Shown here in pieces: positions 25,524-34,677 of a DNA stretch of 36,710 nucleotides. Source of the stretch: Sneathiella sp. (GTDB lineage Bacteria; Pseudomonadota; Alphaproteobacteria; Sneathiellales; Sneathiellaceae). A program made the position numbers and the translations under genes. The stretch covers positions 1-36,710 of the forward strand of contig JAESSA010000011.1 of the NCBI GenBank assembly GCA_016764355.1. The letters run 5' to 3'. Each line of letters opens with the position of its first letter. Position 1 is the stretch's first letter. The notes below the pieces were generated by a model. It was not told the DNA's origin and did not search any database. It saw nothing but the letters and a program-made list of their open reading frames with translations.

Positions 25524-26563
25524 TGAGGCGGCGTGCTTTCATTAAAAATTGATTGGAGTGCCTGAACAGAGGTTTTAATCGCGGCCTCTCCGTCTTTTAA
25601 TAACCCCGTAAGAGACATAAATCCATGAACCATTCCTTCATATCGGATCATGCCCATGGGAACGCCCGCAGACTTTAATTTTTGCGCATATTCTTCTGCT
25701 TCATCACGCAAAGGATCAAAGCCCGCTGTGATGATCAGGGCAGGGGCGAGCCCCGTTAAATCATTTTCAAGGCCCGGGGATGCACGTACTTCGTTTCGCG
25801 CGTCGCTTGAAGGAAGGTAGTTATCTCGATACCACCGCATGCGCTCGCCCGTCAGGAAGAATCCGTCCGCAAATATTTCATGGCTTTTCGCATCAAAATT
25901 GGCATCCGTCGTTGGATATAATAGGAGCTGAAAAACAGGTTGTGGTGTTCCTGCGCGTTTTGCATCTTGTACCGCAACAGCGGCTAAATTTCCACCAGAG
26001 CTATCGCCACCAACAGCAACTTTCGTAGTATCCAACCCTTTTGTTTCCCCATTTGACTGTACCCAACGTAAAACAGCGTAAGCTTCGTCAACGGCGGCCG
26101 GATATTGATGTTCTGGAGCGAGAGAGTAACCAACAGACAACACAGCAAAATCGCCATAGCTTGCAAAGCGTCTGAATAATCCGTCATGGGATTTGATAGA
26201 GCCGCGGACAAATCCCCCTCCGTGATAACCGATCAATACAGGTGCCATAGCAGGGCAATTTGCTGACTTATAAAGGCGAACGGGGATCATCCCTTTAGGC
26301 CCAGGAATTTCAAAATCTTCGACGGTTTTAAGAGAAATTATAGGGCCTGAAAGCGTCCCGGACATTTCATCCAGTTGAAGGCGCGTGCCTACTATCGTTT
26401 CTTGTTTAAGTGGGACAGTCTGTTTGTCAGATATTTTACATAAAAATTGTGCCTTGGCATTGATAATCTGACCGTCTTTCCTGATACGTCTTCCAACATA
26501 TAATAAATTAAAAATGCCATCAGGAATGGACGACAAAATTTTCACAAGGACAGCTTGGCTCAT
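25520..26563 (-). CDS. Alpha/beta hydrolase, hormone-sensitive-lipase type esterase
   Basis: A 347-residue carboxylesterase. The oxyanion motif HGGGF (residues about 117-121), the nucleophile elbow GDSSGGN, the acid in AGFDPLRDEAE and the histidine in YEGMVHGFMS define the HSL (family IV) group, whose members cleave short acyl esters. The first 70 residues look like the helical cap. ATG 26563 is used because GGGGGAA lies just upstream; the ORF track start at 26581 is six codons longer and lacks a site. It heads a three-gene minus-strand set with the Gate-domain protein and the nitrilase-family amidase, suggesting uptake and breakdown of one compound class. Confidence 0.93.
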   Translation of the reverse strand: MSQAVLVKILSSIPDGIFNLLYVGRRIRKDGQIINAKAQFLCKISDKQTVPLKQETIVGTRLQLDEMSGTLSGPIISLKTVEDFEIPGPKGMIPVRLYKSANCPAMAPVLIGYHGGGFVRGSIKSHDGLFRRFASYGDFAVLSVGYSLAPEHQYPAAVDEAYAVLRWVQSNGETKGLDTTKVAVGGDSSGGNLAAVAVQDAKRAGTPQPVFQLLLYPTTDANFDAKSHEIFADGFFLTGERMRWYRDNYLPSSDARNEVRASPGLENDLTGLAPALIITAGFDPLRDEAEEYAQKLKSAGVPMGMIRYEGMVHGFMSLTGLLKDGEAAIKTSVQALQSIFNESTPPQ

Positions 26564-26635
26564 TGATTCCCCCAAACACATGAATGAGTGGTTATACTAT
26601 TCAATGGTTGTCCTCATTACATCAATAATAAATGC

Positions 26636-26670
26636 CAAAAAAAACGGCGCCTGAAAAGGCACCGTTTTTC
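26636..26670 (-). terminator. Rho-independent terminator after grxD
   Basis: ACGG-c-GCCT (26644-26652) pairs with AGGC-a-CCGT (26657-26665) around GAAA, with one mismatch. On the minus strand it is followed by eight T's, so it ends the purine-bolA-grxD transcript 20 bases past grxD and separates it from the esterase operon. Confidence 0.88.
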
Positions 26671-26689
26671 AGTCTCTTAAAGGACTAGT

Positions 26690-27028
26690 TTATGCTGATG
26701 CAAGCGCTACATTCTTGTCGGTAAAGATAGTTTGAAGTTCGCCAGTTTCATACATTTCACGCATGATATCGCAGCCGCCAACAAACTCGCCTTTGACATA
26801 AAGTTGAGGAATTGTTGGCCATTGGCTGAATTCTTTAATGCCTTCACGAATGCCTGGATCACTCAATACGTCTACCGAGTGAAACTTTACGTTCAAATGA
26901 GACAGAATCTGCACTGTTGTCGCTGAGAATCCACATTGTGGAAATACAGCAGTACCCTTCATGAACAATACAACATCATTGGATGAAATTTCCTGATTGA
27001 TGCGTTCTTTTGTTGCTTCATCAAGCAT
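26690..27028 (-). CDS. grxD: Monothiol glutaredoxin (Grx4/GrxD type)
   Basis: A 112-residue CGFS glutaredoxin that binds and passes [2Fe-2S] clusters, usually with a BolA partner. The motif [19 protein letters not shown] contains Cys32; [20 protein letters not shown] holds the cis-proline and glutathione-binding segment. The length is normal. It lies 30 bases after bolA and is the last gene before a terminator, so the operon itself pairs the two proteins that form the BolA-Grx complex. Confidence 0.97.
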   Translation of the reverse strand: MLDEATKERINQEISSNDVVLFMKGTAVFPQCGFSATTVQILSHLNVKFHSVDVLSDPGIREGIKEFSQWPTIPQLYVKGEFVGGCDIMREMYETGELQTIFTDKNVALASA

Positions 27029-27058
27029 TTACACGTCCTTCTTAATCTTAAAATTCAA

Positions 27059-27295
27059 TTAGCTTTTTGGAACTGATGTCTGCAATGCCAAAGCGTGCAG
27101 TTCACCACCCATTTTACCTTTAAGGGCTTCATACACCATTTGATGCTGCTTTACCCGCGGAATTCCTTCAAAGGCGTCGGATTCAACAAGAGCAGCATAA
27201 TGATCGCCATCCCCTCGCAAGTCAGTAATTTTGACTTGTGCATTAGGGATACCTTCTTGAATAAGGCGTTCTATTTCACCTGCATCCATTGCCAT
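27059..27295 (-). CDS. bolA: BolA-family Fe-S trafficking protein
   Basis: A 78-residue BolA/IbaG-type protein. It has IERLIQEGIPNAQVKITDL, GDHYAALVESDAFEG and the signature RVKQHQMVYEALKGKMGGELHALAL, with the invariant His that shares an Fe-S cluster with monothiol glutaredoxin. It starts at ATG 27295 with TAGGAG upstream. It sits 12 bases after purL and 30 before grxD, an order common in alphaproteobacteria. It is closer to the BolA1/IbaG short form than to E. coli BolA. Confidence 0.94.
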   Translation of the reverse strand: MAMDAGEIERLIQEGIPNAQVKITDLRGDGDHYAALVESDAFEGIPRVKQHQMVYEALKGKMGGELHALALQTSVPKS

Positions 27296-27307
27296 ATAAT
27301 CTTACTC

Positions 27308-29509
27308 CTATTCATGACCCGGGACAGTCATCAAATCCGGTAGCCAATTGGCATGGACGTGACGCATGTCTTTAATTGATATGGCCAGTGTATTTTCAAT
27401 TTTCAATTCATTATGACCGGTCGTACCAATATTTTGAAGAGGAACATTGCATTTTTGTGCGTTTTGTAACAGTTTTTCTGCATTTGTCGCAGTTGTTGTT
27501 ATTACATAACGGGCCTGATCTTCTGCAAAACAGATGGCATGTGACGGCAAATCACTTTGAATTGACACATTTGCACCAATATTACCAGCAAGCGCCATTT
27601 CACTTAATGCGACCGCAAGACCACCATCGGAGATATCGTGGCACGCTGTAACCAAACCGCTGTGAATAGAATCGCGAACAAAATCACCATTGCGCTTTTC
27701 GACATCGAGATTAACTACTGGCGGCGCACCTTCCTCACGTCCTTCAATTTCTTTTAGGTAAATTGATTGCCCCAAATCACCGGAGGTATCACCAACGAGG
27801 AGCACAGTCTCACCTTCAGACTTAAAGGCAATCGTTGCCATATGATCTGATTGGGATATCAAACCAATCCCACCAATCGCCGGAGTTGGATGGATGCCAA
27901 CACCTTTGGTTTCATTGTACAGGGAAACATTTCCTGAAACGACTGGGTAATCCAGTGCGATGCAGGCTTCACGCATACCCTCAATACAGCCAACAAACTG
28001 ACCCATTATCTCTGGCCGCTCAGGATTGCCAAAATTCATGCAATCAGTGATAGCCAACGGTTTCGCGCCCGTTGCAGTCAAGTTCCGCCACGTCTCTGCA
28101 ACGGCTTGCTTGCCGCCCATCTCTGGGTCAGCATAACAATAACGGGGGTTGCAGTCGGTTGTGATGGCAAGTGCTTTGTCGGTTCCGTGAATGCGGACAA
28201 CGGCTGCATCGCCACCGGGACGCTGAATAGTATCCCCCATGACCATATGGTCATATTGCTCCCAAATCCATTTACGGCTGGCGACTTCTGAAGATCCCAT
28301 AATCGTTAGCAATGCATTTCCAAGGTCTTTTACTGGAGAGACGTCACTTGCCTTAATTGGCGCCGGCGCCACGGTTTTAACCCAAGGACGATCGTATTCC
28401 GGTGCGGCATCCGCTAAGGGGGCTACGGGAAGTTCTGCAACGATTTCACCATGCATGGTCAGAATCATTTTTCCTGTATCGGTTACTTCACCGATAATGG
28501 CGAAATCAAGTTCCCACTTTTCAAAGATTTTTTGGGCTGCTTCTTCACTGCCGGGTTTCAGGACCATCAACATGCGTTCCTGACTTTCAGAAAGCATTAC
28601 CTCATAAGGTGTCATGCCTTCTTCGCGCATTGGCACTTTGTCGATATCCAGCCGGATACCAACGCCGCCTTTATCCGCCATCTCGAAAGACGAGGACGTC
28701 AGACCAGCCGCGCCCATATCCTGAATGGCCACGATATAGTCCGTCGCCATTAGCTCCAGGCAGGCTTCAAGAAGCAGTTTTTCAGCAAAGGGATCACCAA
28801 CTTGTACTGTTGGACGTTTTTCTTCACTATCATCATCAAACTCAGCAGATGCCATCGTCGCACCATGAATACCGTCACGGCCTGTTTTTGATCCCACATA
28901 AACAACGGGGTTTCCAATACCAGCTGCGGCGGAATAGAAAATCTTTTCAGTCTCAGCAACGCCCACGGTCATGGCGTTTACAAGAATATTTCCGTCATAG
29001 GATGAATGAAAGTTTGTCTCACCACCAACGGTGGGAATACCCATACAGTTACCATAACCGCCAATACCAGCAACAACGCCAGAGACTAAGTGGCGGGTTT
29101 TCGGGTGATCAGGCTGTCCAAAACGAAGCGCGTTCATGTTGGCAATGGGACGTGCACCCATTGTGAACACATCTCTCAAAATACCGCCAACACCCGTCGC
29201 TGCCCCTTGATAGGGTTCAATAAAGGACGGATGATTGTGGCTTTCCATCTTGAAAATGGCGGCCTGTCCATCGCCGATGTCTACAACACCGGCATTTTCG
29301 CCAGGACCGCAAATTACCCAAGGGGCTTCAGTTGGGAGGGTTTTAAGCCATTTTTTTGATGATTTGTAAGAGCAATGCTCACTCCACATTACAGAAAAGA
29401 TACCAAGCTCTGTCCGGTTTGGTTCCCGGCCCAGAATGCTTAATACCCGCTCATATTCGCTTTCGGACAATCCATGTTCGGCAACGATTTCTTTTGTGAT
29501 TTCCGTCAT
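27308..29509 (-). CDS. purL: Phosphoribosylformylglycinamidine synthase subunit PurL
   Basis: PurL is the ATP-dependent synthetase half of FGAM synthase, the fourth step of purine synthesis; it uses ammonia delivered by PurQ through PurS. The 733-residue length marks the small, three-component form. Motifs are [64 protein letters not shown] and, in the second half, [17 protein letters not shown]. It lies 7 bases after purQ. The plus-strand frames listed across it are shadows. Confidence 0.98.
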   Translation of the reverse strand: MTEITKEIVAEHGLSESEYERVLSILGREPNRTELGIFSVMWSEHCSYKSSKKWLKTLPTEAPWVICGPGENAGVVDIGDGQAAIFKMESHNHPSFIEPYQGAATGVGGILRDVFTMGARPIANMNALRFGQPDHPKTRHLVSGVVAGIGGYGNCMGIPTVGGETNFHSSYDGNILVNAMTVGVAETEKIFYSAAAGIGNPVVYVGSKTGRDGIHGATMASAEFDDDSEEKRPTVQVGDPFAEKLLLEACLELMATDYIVAIQDMGAAGLTSSSFEMADKGGVGIRLDIDKVPMREEGMTPYEVMLSESQERMLMVLKPGSEEAAQKIFEKWELDFAIIGEVTDTGKMILTMHGEIVAELPVAPLADAAPEYDRPWVKTVAPAPIKASDVSPVKDLGNALLTIMGSSEVASRKWIWEQYDHMVMGDTIQRPGGDAAVVRIHGTDKALAITTDCNPRYCYADPEMGGKQAVAETWRNLTATGAKPLAITDCMNFGNPERPEIMGQFVGCIEGMREACIALDYPVVSGNVSLYNETKGVGIHPTPAIGGIGLISQSDHMATIAFKSEGETVLLVGDTSGDLGQSIYLKEIEGREEGAPPVVNLDVEKRNGDFVRDSIHSGLVTACHDISDGGLAVALSEMALAGNIGANVSIQSDLPSHAICFAEDQARYVITTTATNAEKLLQNAQKCNVPLQNIGTTGHNELKIENTLAISIKDMRHVHANWLPDLMTVPGHE

Positions 29510-29516
29510 ATCAGCT

Positions 29517-30206
29517 TCAATTCAGGGAATTTATAAGATTGTCAAAGAAGAGTTTACCGTCCGTGCCGCCCAGTTGATCACTGATAAGGCGTTCTGGATG
29601 AGGCATCAGTCCAAGAATATTTCCAGCTTCGTTATAAATGCCGGCGATATTATTGCACGAACCGTTGATGTTGGTCTTTGAAGAAACCGTGCCATCCTCG
29701 TCGCTATATTTAAATGCAATTTGCCCGTTATCTTCCAGACGAGACAAAGTTTCGTCATCGGCAAAGTAGTTGCCATCATGATGGGCGACAGGGAAACGGA
29801 TAACATCATCTACTTTAAAAGCACCAGAAAAACGGTTATTCTGGGACGTGATTTTTAAATGGACATCTCTACAAATGAACTTTTGATTGGCGTTACGAAG
29901 AAGTGCGCCGGGAAGCATACCTGTTTCAGTAGCCACCTGAAATCCATTGCATACCGCAAGGATTGGTGTTCCTGCAGCAGCTTTTTTTACGACTTCACGC
30001 ATGATCGGAGAGTTTCCGGCAATAGCGCCACACCGAAGATAGTCGCCATAGGAAAAACCACCGGGAACGGCAATTAAGTCGGTGTCTGGCAATTCGCTAT
30101 CCCCATGCCAAACCATTATGGGGGATGTTCCTAAAGATTGCTCAATTGCGACTTTCATGTCGCGGTCACAATTGGATCCGGGAAATACTATAACTGCGGC
30201 CTTCAT
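29517..30206 (-). CDS. purQ: Phosphoribosylformylglycinamidine synthase subunit PurQ
   Basis: The class I glutaminase subunit, releasing ammonia for PurL. It has 229 residues: [11 protein letters not shown] at the N-terminus, [14 protein letters not shown], the catalytic Cys86 in ILAVCNGFQ, and the His-Glu pair in [10 protein letters not shown]. It lies 26 bases after purS. Confidence 0.98.
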   Translation of the reverse strand: MKAAVIVFPGSNCDRDMKVAIEQSLGTSPIMVWHGDSELPDTDLIAVPGGFSYGDYLRCGAIAGNSPIMREVVKKAAAGTPILAVCNGFQVATETGMLPGALLRNANQKFICRDVHLKITSQNNRFSGAFKVDDVIRFPVAHHDGNYFADDETLSRLEDNGQIAFKYSDEDGTVSSKTNINGSCNNIAGIYNEAGNILGLMPHPERLISDQLGGTDGKLFFDNLINSLN

Positions 30207-30232
30207 TGGTCTCAGTCTCCTTCACTAATTGT

Positions 30233-30475
30233 TTAATCCAGTAACTCGACGGAATAGTTTTCAATAACTGTATTGGCCAGCAATTGAGTGCACATTTTGT
30301 CGACCACAGAAGGGGCGTCGGATGCAGAAATATCGCCAAGCTCAAGTTCGATTATCTTGCCTTGACGAACTTCACCAACATTATCGAAACCCAAACCATG
30401 CAGGGCGTGAGAAATGGCTTTTCCTTGTGGGTCGAGGACGCCGTTTTTAAGAGAAATAGTGACGCGAGCTTTCAT
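30233..30475 (-). CDS. purS: Phosphoribosylformylglycinamidine synthase subunit PurS
   Basis: An 80-residue protein that bridges PurL and PurQ and guides ammonia. ARVTISLKNGVLDPQGKAI and ALHGLGFDNVGEVRQGKIIEL are typical. A small palindrome, GTTAC-AAG-GTAAC on the coding strand, surrounds its ribosome binding site. A terminator-like stem separates it from purC. Confidence 0.95.
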   Translation of the reverse strand: MKARVTISLKNGVLDPQGKAISHALHGLGFDNVGEVRQGKIIELELGDISASDAPSVVDKMCTQLLANTVIENYSVELLD

Positions 30476-30506
30476 CTAAATGTTACCTTGTAACCAGTAG
30501 CCAAGA

Positions 30507-30530
30507 AAAAAGGCGCAATGAATGCGCCTT
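30507..30530 (-). terminator. Intrinsic terminator or attenuator between purC and purS
   Basis: On the minus strand, AAGGCGCA and TGCGCCTT pair perfectly around a five-base loop (30510-30530) and are followed by a run of T's (30505-30511). It lies six bases past the purC stop and 32 bases before purS, inside an apparent operon. It should reduce purSQL expression relative to purC or force purSQL to have its own promoter. Confidence 0.8.
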
Positions 30531-30535
30531 GAGGT

Positions 30536-31300
30536 TTATTGTATCGCAGTAGTTCCTTTGAGGTCCCCTGGACCGCTTTCAGGAAGGATACCTAGTCGCC
30601 GAGCAACTTCCTGGTATGCGTCTTCGACACCACCAAGATCTCGCCGGAAACGATCTTTATCCAATTTCTCATTGGTTTCAGAATCCCAAAGGCGACAATT
30701 GTCGGGACTAATTTCATCTGCAAGAATAACCTGAATTTCTTCTCCATCAAAGAAGCGGCCAAATTCAAGTTTGAAATCAATGAGTTTAATTCCGATTCCG
30801 ATGAATAGACCACATAGGAAGTCATTCACTCTCAATGACATGGCCATGATCTCGTCCAACTCTTCTGGCGAGGCCCAGCCGAACGCTGTTATATGCTCTT
30901 CGGAGACAATGGGATCATTCAACTCGTCTGACTTGAAGCAATATTCGATTATAGTGCGGGGAAGGGAAGTGCCCTCCGTGATGCCAAGGCGCGAACAAAT
31001 AGAGCCTGCGGCTATATTGCGCACAATTACTTCAACAGGAATAATCTCAACTTCTTTTATCAGCTGTTCTCTCATGTTGAGACGGCGAATAAAGTGATTT
31101 TGTATTCCAATTTCCGTAAGGCGATTCATTAGGTGTTCGGAAATACGATTATTCAGGACACCTTTTCCTGTAATCGTCGATTTCTTCTCGCCGTTAAATG
31201 CTGTTGCGTCGTCTTTGAAATATTGAACAAGTGTACCAGGTTCTGGTCCTTCAAAAAGGACTTTTGCCTTGCCTTCATAAATGCGCCTGCGGCGAGTCAT
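30536..31300 (-). CDS. purC: Phosphoribosylaminoimidazole-succinocarboxamide synthase
   Basis: SAICAR synthase joins aspartate to CAIR in purine synthesis. The 254 residues include [59 protein letters not shown] and DFKLEFGRF, then [14 protein letters not shown] and [17 protein letters not shown]. Start ATG 31300 has GGAG eight bases upstream. It is the first gene of the minus-strand purine operon. Confidence 0.98.
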   Translation of the reverse strand: MTRRRRIYEGKAKVLFEGPEPGTLVQYFKDDATAFNGEKKSTITGKGVLNNRISEHLMNRLTEIGIQNHFIRRLNMREQLIKEVEIIPVEVIVRNIAAGSICSRLGITEGTSLPRTIIEYCFKSDELNDPIVSEEHITAFGWASPEELDEIMAMSLRVNDFLCGLFIGIGIKLIDFKLEFGRFFDGEEIQVILADEISPDNCRLWDSETNEKLDKDRFRRDLGGVEDAYQEVARRLGILPESGPGDLKGTTAIQ

Positions 31301-31616
31301 GAATATCGCTCCAAAATATGGGCCTGATTAAGCGGCCGACTTAAAAAGTAGAGATTGTGGAATATGAAGAGCTACAACGAAAAGGCTGCATAATTCAACT
31401 CACGACCTCCTCTGCCAGTAAACTTTGGCAAATTCAAGCGGAACATAGTTCAGATAGGTTCTAATTACAATATATCCTGTTAGATATTTCTTTGTTTTTA
31501 CTGAAAAAAAATCTTGTCCGGCGGTAGCACTATGCCCAAGTTAGTTGTATAGACGTAACAATAGCAGAAATCCGCTTTATTTTTAAACGCTTAGAGAAAT
31601 TTAAAGGACCACAATA
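31301..31616. other. Divergent promoter region between purC and the zeta-subunit gene
   Basis: No gene is visible in these 316 bases. On the minus strand TTGTAA (31470-31465) and TATGTT (31447-31442) are spaced by 17 bases and are a modest sigma-70 candidate for purC. An AAAGGA ribosome binding site near the right end serves the zeta gene. I see no riboswitch-like conserved core or purine-box palindrome. Confidence 0.35.
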
Positions 31617-31940
31617 ATGTCAGGTATTGGAGATCTTGGGAAATCACATGAAGGAAAATTTGTGCTTGAAAGTGATTTGGAATTTAAGTCTGTAGCACGA
31701 AGAAACAAACTTCTTGGAGAATGGGCCGCTAATTTGATGGGTTTAACAGATGATGCTGTGACTGCTTATGCAAAAGAAGTTGTTATTGCTGATCTGGAAG
31801 AAAAGGGCGATGAAGACGTTTTTCGCAAAATCAGACATGATCTTGATGGCAAGAATGTAGAAATGTCAGACCATCGCATTCGCCGAGAAATGGAAGAGCT
31901 TTTGGCAACTGCGCGGGAACAGATTCACAACGCAAAGTAA
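31617..31940 (+). CDS. ATPase inhibitor subunit zeta (DUF1476 family)
   Basis: This 107-residue cytoplasmic protein matches the alphaproteobacterial zeta subunit, which blocks ATP hydrolysis by F1-ATPase, first described in Paracoccus. The N-terminal inhibitory stretch is followed by the helical core EFKSVARRNKLLGEWAANLMGL and then VIADLEEKGDEDVFRKI, with a C-terminal helix HRIRREMEELLATAREQIH. The length is typical. AAAGGA precedes the ATG. It stands alone between purine genes and away from atp genes, its usual location in this class, and ends in its own terminator. Confidence 0.93.
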   Translation: MSGIGDLGKSHEGKFVLESDLEFKSVARRNKLLGEWAANLMGLTDDAVTAYAKEVVIADLEEKGDEDVFRKIRHDLDGKNVEMSDHRIRREMEELLATAREQIHNAK

Positions 31941-31965
31941 CTTAAAAAGTTAGCTTGAAATTAGG

Positions 31966-31999
31966 AAGGCCAGCGATTTAGTCGCTGGCCTTTTCTTTT
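31966..31999 (+). terminator. Rho-independent terminator after the zeta-subunit gene
   Basis: AAGGCCAGCGA (31966-31976) pairs perfectly with TCGCTGGCCTT (31982-31992) around a five-base loop, followed by a T-rich run. It also sits just past the 3' end of the convergent purB gene. Confidence 0.93.
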
Positions 32000-32002
32000 G
32001 AT

Positions 32003-33298
32003 TTACTCGCCAAAAACGCGTTTGAACAAAGTGTCTACATGTTTGGTGTGGTATTCCAGATCGAAAACACTTTCGATTTGCTCATGAGACATCGCGTTGG
32101 TTACTTCTTCATCATTCTTCAAAAGATCCAAGAAGTCAGCGCCTTCACGCCAGACAACCATAGCATTGCGCTGAACAAGGCGGTAGGCGTCTTCACGGCT
32201 TATGCCTGCTTGTGTCAAAGCCAAGAGAACCCGTTGTGAATGGATCAAACCACCCAGTTTGTTCATGTTGGCCATCATGTTTTCTGGATAAACCAACAAT
32301 TTGTCAATAACGCCAGTTAGACGGGTCAAGGCAAAATCAAGTGTAATTGTTGCATCTGGTCCAATTGCGCGCTCAACGGAAGAGTGGGAGATATCCCGCT
32401 CATGCCAGAGAGCAACATTTTCCATAGCAGGAATTGTGGCCATACGGACCAAACGAGCAAGACCTGTCAGGTTTTCTGTAAGGATTGGGTTCCGTTTGTG
32501 AGGCATCGCAGAAGAGCCTTTTTGCCCTGGAGCAAAATATTCTTCAACTTCCAGAACTTCAGTACGCTGTAGGTGACGGATTTCAACAGAAAGGCGTTCA
32601 ATAGAACTTGCAATAACGCCCAGTGTCGCAAAATACATAGCGTGACGGTCACGGGGAATGACTTGAGTGGAGATTGTTTCAGGCTCAAGTCCCAATTTTT
32701 TCGCCACATGTTCTTCAACAAATGGATCGATATTCGCGAAAGTACCAACAGCACCGGAAATAGCGCAAGTCGCAATCTCTTTACGGGCGTTTACAAGTCT
32801 TTCACGATTACGTTCGAACTCTGCAAAAGCTTGTGCAAGCTTAAGGCCAAAAGTTACAGGCTCAGCATGAATACCGTGTGATCGACCAACACAAACATCA
32901 TCTTTGTGGGCGTAGGCTTTCTTCTTCAACGCAGCCAAAAGAAGGTCCATATCATTGAGGAGGATATCAGTAGCCTTAACCAATTGTACATTCAAGCATG
33001 TGTCTAGAACATCAGAGGATGTCATGCCCTGATGAACAAAGCGGGCTTCGTCGCCCACATATTCTTGAAGGTTCGTTAAAAATGCAATGACATCGTGTTT
33101 GGTTTCCCGTTCAATCTCATCGATACGATCAATTTCAAAGTTACCCTTTTCCCATACAGCTTTTGCTGCTTCCTTCGGGATAACACCCAGTTCAGCTTGT
33201 GCATCGCAGGCATGAGCTTCTATTTCAAACCAGATGCGGAATTTGCTTTCTGGTTCCCAAATCGCTGTCATTTCGGGGCGCGAGTAACGGGGTATCAT
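32003..33298 (-). CDS. purB: Adenylosuccinate lyase
   Basis: PurB cleaves SAICAR and adenylosuccinate, acting twice in purine synthesis. The 431 residues include MIPRYSRPEMTAIWEPE at the N-terminus, TKHDVIAFLTNL, QGMTSSDVLDT, VGRSHGIHAEPVTFG (general acid His), and the fumarase-superfamily signature GSSAMPHKRNP with the catalytic Ser loop. The length is that of the short, Bacillus-type PurB. It is transcribed toward the zeta gene and separately from the purC operon. Confidence 0.98.
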   Translation of the reverse strand: MIPRYSRPEMTAIWEPESKFRIWFEIEAHACDAQAELGVIPKEAAKAVWEKGNFEIDRIDEIERETKHDVIAFLTNLQEYVGDEARFVHQGMTSSDVLDTCLNVQLVKATDILLNDMDLLLAALKKKAYAHKDDVCVGRSHGIHAEPVTFGLKLAQAFAEFERNRERLVNARKEIATCAISGAVGTFANIDPFVEEHVAKKLGLEPETISTQVIPRDRHAMYFATLGVIASSIERLSVEIRHLQRTEVLEVEEYFAPGQKGSSAMPHKRNPILTENLTGLARLVRMATIPAMENVALWHERDISHSSVERAIGPDATITLDFALTRLTGVIDKLLVYPENMMANMNKLGGLIHSQRVLLALTQAGISREDAYRLVQRNAMVVWREGADFLDLLKNDEEVTNAMSHEQIESVFDLEYHTKHVDTLFKRVFGE

Positions 33299-33435
33299 GT
33301 GATGTCACCTTATATGCTATAAAAAGCTTTAAAAGCTCAATAGGGGCTACGATAAAGTTCTGCAATGGAACTGCTGGGCGTTCACTAGCAGAGACCGCTA
33401 GAAATCTCAACTGTTTCTAATGCTATTGTGGTTCT

Positions 33436-33486
33436 GATTTATGTCATTGAATGTTAAAGAAATAAAATATTAGAAATATTCAATGA
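33436..33486. repeat. AT-rich repeat element, copy 1, upstream of the TetR gene
   Basis: This segment holds GATTTATGTC, AATGTTA and AAATAAAATAT in that order and shares them with copy 2 at 34582-34638. It also contains a nine-base inverted repeat, TCATTGAAT...ATTCAATGA (33444-33486). It lies between the divergent purB and TetR genes; the rest of 33299-33593 has no visible gene. Confidence 0.5.
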
Positions 33487-33593
33487 AAAACAAAGGGGGA
33501 CAAAACCTCTTTTCATTAGGTTAAACGCATTTTAAAGTAGAAAAGAGAGTAAGTTAATTCCACGAAACCCTTTGTATTAAAGTGTATAACTTT

Positions 33594-34139
33594 ATGATTA
33601 CAGATAAGCAGATTATTGAAGCAGCAATTCTTGTTTATGCTCACAAACCGGACGCGACAATGACTGAGGTTGCTAAAGAAGCTGGTGTGACACGGATTAC
33701 TGTTAATCGAAAATTTGGTACCAAAAAAGATCTTCTTGAGATTGCATCTACTTATTGCATTGATCGTTTTGATGAGGTTTTAAGAAATGCCCAGAATACA
33801 GATTATTCCGCATTAGAGAAAATTTTCCTTATTTTAAAAGGTTTTTCTCAACTTCGTAATCACTACTTTTTCTGGATGAGAACTTCTATCGATAATAAAA
33901 GTAAACATCAGGAAGTTTTCATGCGCCAATTAGAAATGGTGGAACAATTGGTCATCGCAGCGCAACAGGCGGGAGATATCAGAACAGATCTGCCCTCGGG
34001 CTGGGTTGCGTCCCTTTTTGATTATATGGCAGTTACTGCGAGCGCGTCCACTTATCGGGGTGTTGTCGCGGAGAGGGATATTTATAAAATTTCTTGGGAA
34101 ACCTTATTGAACGGAATATCTCCAAAAAAATTCTTCTGA
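33594..34139 (+). CDS. TetR-family transcriptional regulator
   Basis: A 181-residue one-domain-pair regulator. Residues about 5-50 form the TetR helix-turn-helix: QIIEAAILVYAHKPDATMTEVAKEAGVTRITVNRKFGTKKDLLEIA. The C-terminal helical part (for example GWVASLFDYMAVTASASTY) resembles TetR ligand-binding domains without indicating a ligand. I use ATG 33594; the ORF track uses GTG 33582. Neither has a good ribosome binding site. Its target is not evident: flanking genes are purB and an XRE regulator. Confidence 0.83.
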   Translation: MITDKQIIEAAILVYAHKPDATMTEVAKEAGVTRITVNRKFGTKKDLLEIASTYCIDRFDEVLRNAQNTDYSALEKIFLILKGFSQLRNHYFFWMRTSIDNKSKHQEVFMRQLEMVEQLVIAAQQAGDIRTDLPSGWVASLFDYMAVTASASTYRGVVAERDIYKISWETLLNGISPKKFF

Positions 34140-34145
34140 TCCACC

Positions 34146-34553
34146 CTATGGAACTTCTTGGCTTAGTTCGGCAATCAATTCAAGAATAGCGGTTTTAACT
34201 TCATTGTCTTTTATCTTGTTAAATGCTCGAACCAGCTCCAATGTTTCGCGCCTCGCTGCAGGGTCTTTTTTAACTCTGAGGTTATCTTCTTTTAAGGCTG
34301 CTTGTTCGAAATCCTCAAAGAAGAAGGTGATAGGGACACTCAATGCTTGGGAGAGGTCATATAATCGACTAGAGCCAATTCTGTTATCGCCCTGTTCATA
34401 TTTTTGAATTTGTTGAAATGTGAGTCCAACACGTTCTGACAACTCAACCTGACTTAGCCCCAATATGGTGCGCTGCATACGCACGCGTTTTCCGACATAG
34501 GCATCAATCTTGTTTGGTTTAATTTCGGCCAAAGTGTTGCGAATATTATTCAT
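34146..34553 (-). CDS. XRE-family (Cro/CI-type) transcriptional regulator
   Basis: A 135-residue protein. The helix-turn-helix is VGKRVRMQRTILGLSQVELSERVGLTFQQIQKYEQGDNRIGSSRL, and the short PITFFFEDFE segment after it is characteristic of a group common in alphaproteobacteria. A C-terminal helical region (ETLELVRAFNKIKDNEVKTAI) probably mediates dimerisation. It ends six bases from the stop of the convergent TetR gene. An AT-rich element upstream is shared with the TetR promoter region. Confidence 0.9.
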   Translation of the reverse strand: MNNIRNTLAEIKPNKIDAYVGKRVRMQRTILGLSQVELSERVGLTFQQIQKYEQGDNRIGSSRLYDLSQALSVPITFFFEDFEQAALKEDNLRVKKDPAARRETLELVRAFNKIKDNEVKTAILELIAELSQEVP

Positions 34554-34581
34554 TCTTTGAAGAATATCTTTCTTAATTATA

Positions 34582-34638
34582 GATTTATGTCTATTAAGTC
34601 ACTAAATGTTACAAAAAATAAAATATATTGAAAATATT
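34582..34638. repeat. AT-rich repeat element, copy 2, upstream of the XRE gene
   Basis: GATTTATGTC (34582-34591), AATGTTA (34605-34611) and AAATAAAATAT (34616-34626) recur in the same order and strand as in copy 1, with a spacer about ten bases longer after the first block. The copy starts 29 bases upstream of the XRE start codon, in a promoter position on the opposite strand. Confidence 0.5.
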
Positions 34639-34677
34639 AACAGATCGATAACTGGTGCTGAGAGCTTTAATATTTAC

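Noticed and set aside
28609-29166. Plus-strand 185-residue Gln/His/Arg-rich ORF
   Set aside because: It is antisense to purL and its composition is typical of an out-of-frame shadow.
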